Source: Linepithema humile (taxonomy: Eukaryota > Arthropoda > Insecta > Hymenoptera > Formicidae). From it: DNA of 64,000 nucleotides. The stretch lies in assembly GCF_040581485.1 (NCBI RefSeq), contig NC_090128.1, forward strand, positions 41,880,931-41,944,930, read 5' to 3'. The number at the start of each line of letters is the position of its first letter. The first letter of the stretch is position 1. A program made the translations under genes and the position numbers. Positions 63,464 through 64,000 of this stretch are shown here, piece after piece. The notes below the pieces were generated by a model, which was not told where the DNA came from, made no database searches, and was given only the letters and a program-made list of their open reading frames with translations.

Positions 63464-64000
63464 AGAAAAGTCTGCTTGTTTTTGCTCTGTGTGCTTTATA
63501 AAAATAAATATATGCATTCAAAGTCGAGAAATCTAGAAAATCATCTCGCTAGGATGTATGTCGCGTTGATATGTATGTCGCTCGTGTCTTATTGGTCAGC
63601 GTCATTCTAACATGGCGGCGCTCAGACCTGTCAGCTCGCAGTTTTGATGTATATATTAATTACATTTATATATTAGTATCGATCGTAAAATGTATATATA
63701 ACGTGTTGTGGAGACGAATAAAGATAGTGTATATCAAAAATAATAGTATTCTTCATAAAAAAAATTTTTTTCGATCTTAAAGTGCAGAAGTGTACACTCT
63801 CAGTATTCTGTAGTTAGTTAATTAGTGGACAGAAAGTGTACTTCGTGCAGATGGTGGAATCTGCAAGTTTCTGACGTTAGGTGCGCTGATGGCGCTGAGA
63901 AGCCGCGCGGCGCGCGCTTACGTTTGTTTGGCTATTTGCTCATTTAAATTTTTAGATGTTACATAGAAAAATATTAAAATTTTATAGTTATTTGAGTTAT
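63464..64000. other. No gene recognised at the right edge
   Basis: Mixed AT-rich sequence. A stretch near 63680-63730 (ATATATAACGTGTTGTGGAG then AATAAAG) could be an LTR-like end, but without a partner it cannot be called. No coding frame is supported. Confidence 0.4.

Noticed and set aside
63055..63610. Short proteins across the 191-bp repeats
   Set aside because: The same peptides recur with the repeat unit on both strands; they are not conserved genes.

Overview
The window is AT-rich eukaryotic DNA, almost certainly from an insect and most likely a hymenopteran (ant-like). This rests on the types of transposon present (DUF4817-type DD41D mariner-like elements, a Mutator-like element, a THAP-domain P element, DIRS, Copia, Penelope-like and Polinton elements) and on the short-exon pieces of fatty acid synthase and M1 aminopeptidase genes. 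There are no prokaryotic features. Most of the sequence is transposable elements (TEs), many nested inside introns.

Layout. 298-5948: a DD41D mariner-like element that is one large inverted repeat, with an intact spliced transposase on the right arm and a broken copy on the left. 6337-6773: a small inverted-repeat element. 7085-12519 (minus): the first two exons of a fatty-acid-synthase-like gene; their intron holds a decayed DIRS-type element (7439-12224). 12.8-23.2 kb: AT-rich decayed Penelope-like and other repeat sequence present as a long direct duplication, interrupted by a second DD41D pseudogene (16016-17256), a GA microsatellite and a hAT-type MITE with a clear 8-bp target duplication. 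24551-28386: a nearly complete P element with 29-bp terminal repeats and an 8-bp duplication, inserted in an older unidentified TE gene. 28979-29757: a fold-back repeat.

31494-60905 (plus): four exons of an M1-aminopeptidase-like pseudogene. One intron contains a complete, apparently recent Copia element (32106-36775, LTRs identical by eye, intact gag-pol, 5-bp duplication). The next intron contains a Copia fragment and the main discovery. 61.0-61.5 kb holds a second FAS fragment, 61.9-63.1 kb a frameshifted Mutator-like transposase, and 63.08-63.46 kb a 191-bp satellite dimer.

The main discovery is a 19,116-bp Polinton/Maverick-class element (39781-58896) flanked by a perfect 6-bp target duplication GTCGCA. 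It is an almost perfect palindrome: two 9,523-bp arms around a 70-bp asymmetric spacer, centred at 49338/49339. Each arm carries a full morphogenesis and integration set, transcribed outward from the centre: packaging ATPase, two conserved small proteins, DDE integrase with chromodomain, penton-like minor capsid protein, a protein-VI-like basic protein, double-jelly-roll major capsid protein, a 357-residue protein, and an adenain-like protease. No DNA polymerase B gene is present. Both arms share the same frameshift in the capsid gene and the same in-frame UGA in the integrase, and differ at only a handful of bases. The DD41D element at the left edge has the same head-to-head layout, so two unrelated transposon classes in one window are whole-element palindromes with target duplications at their outer ends.
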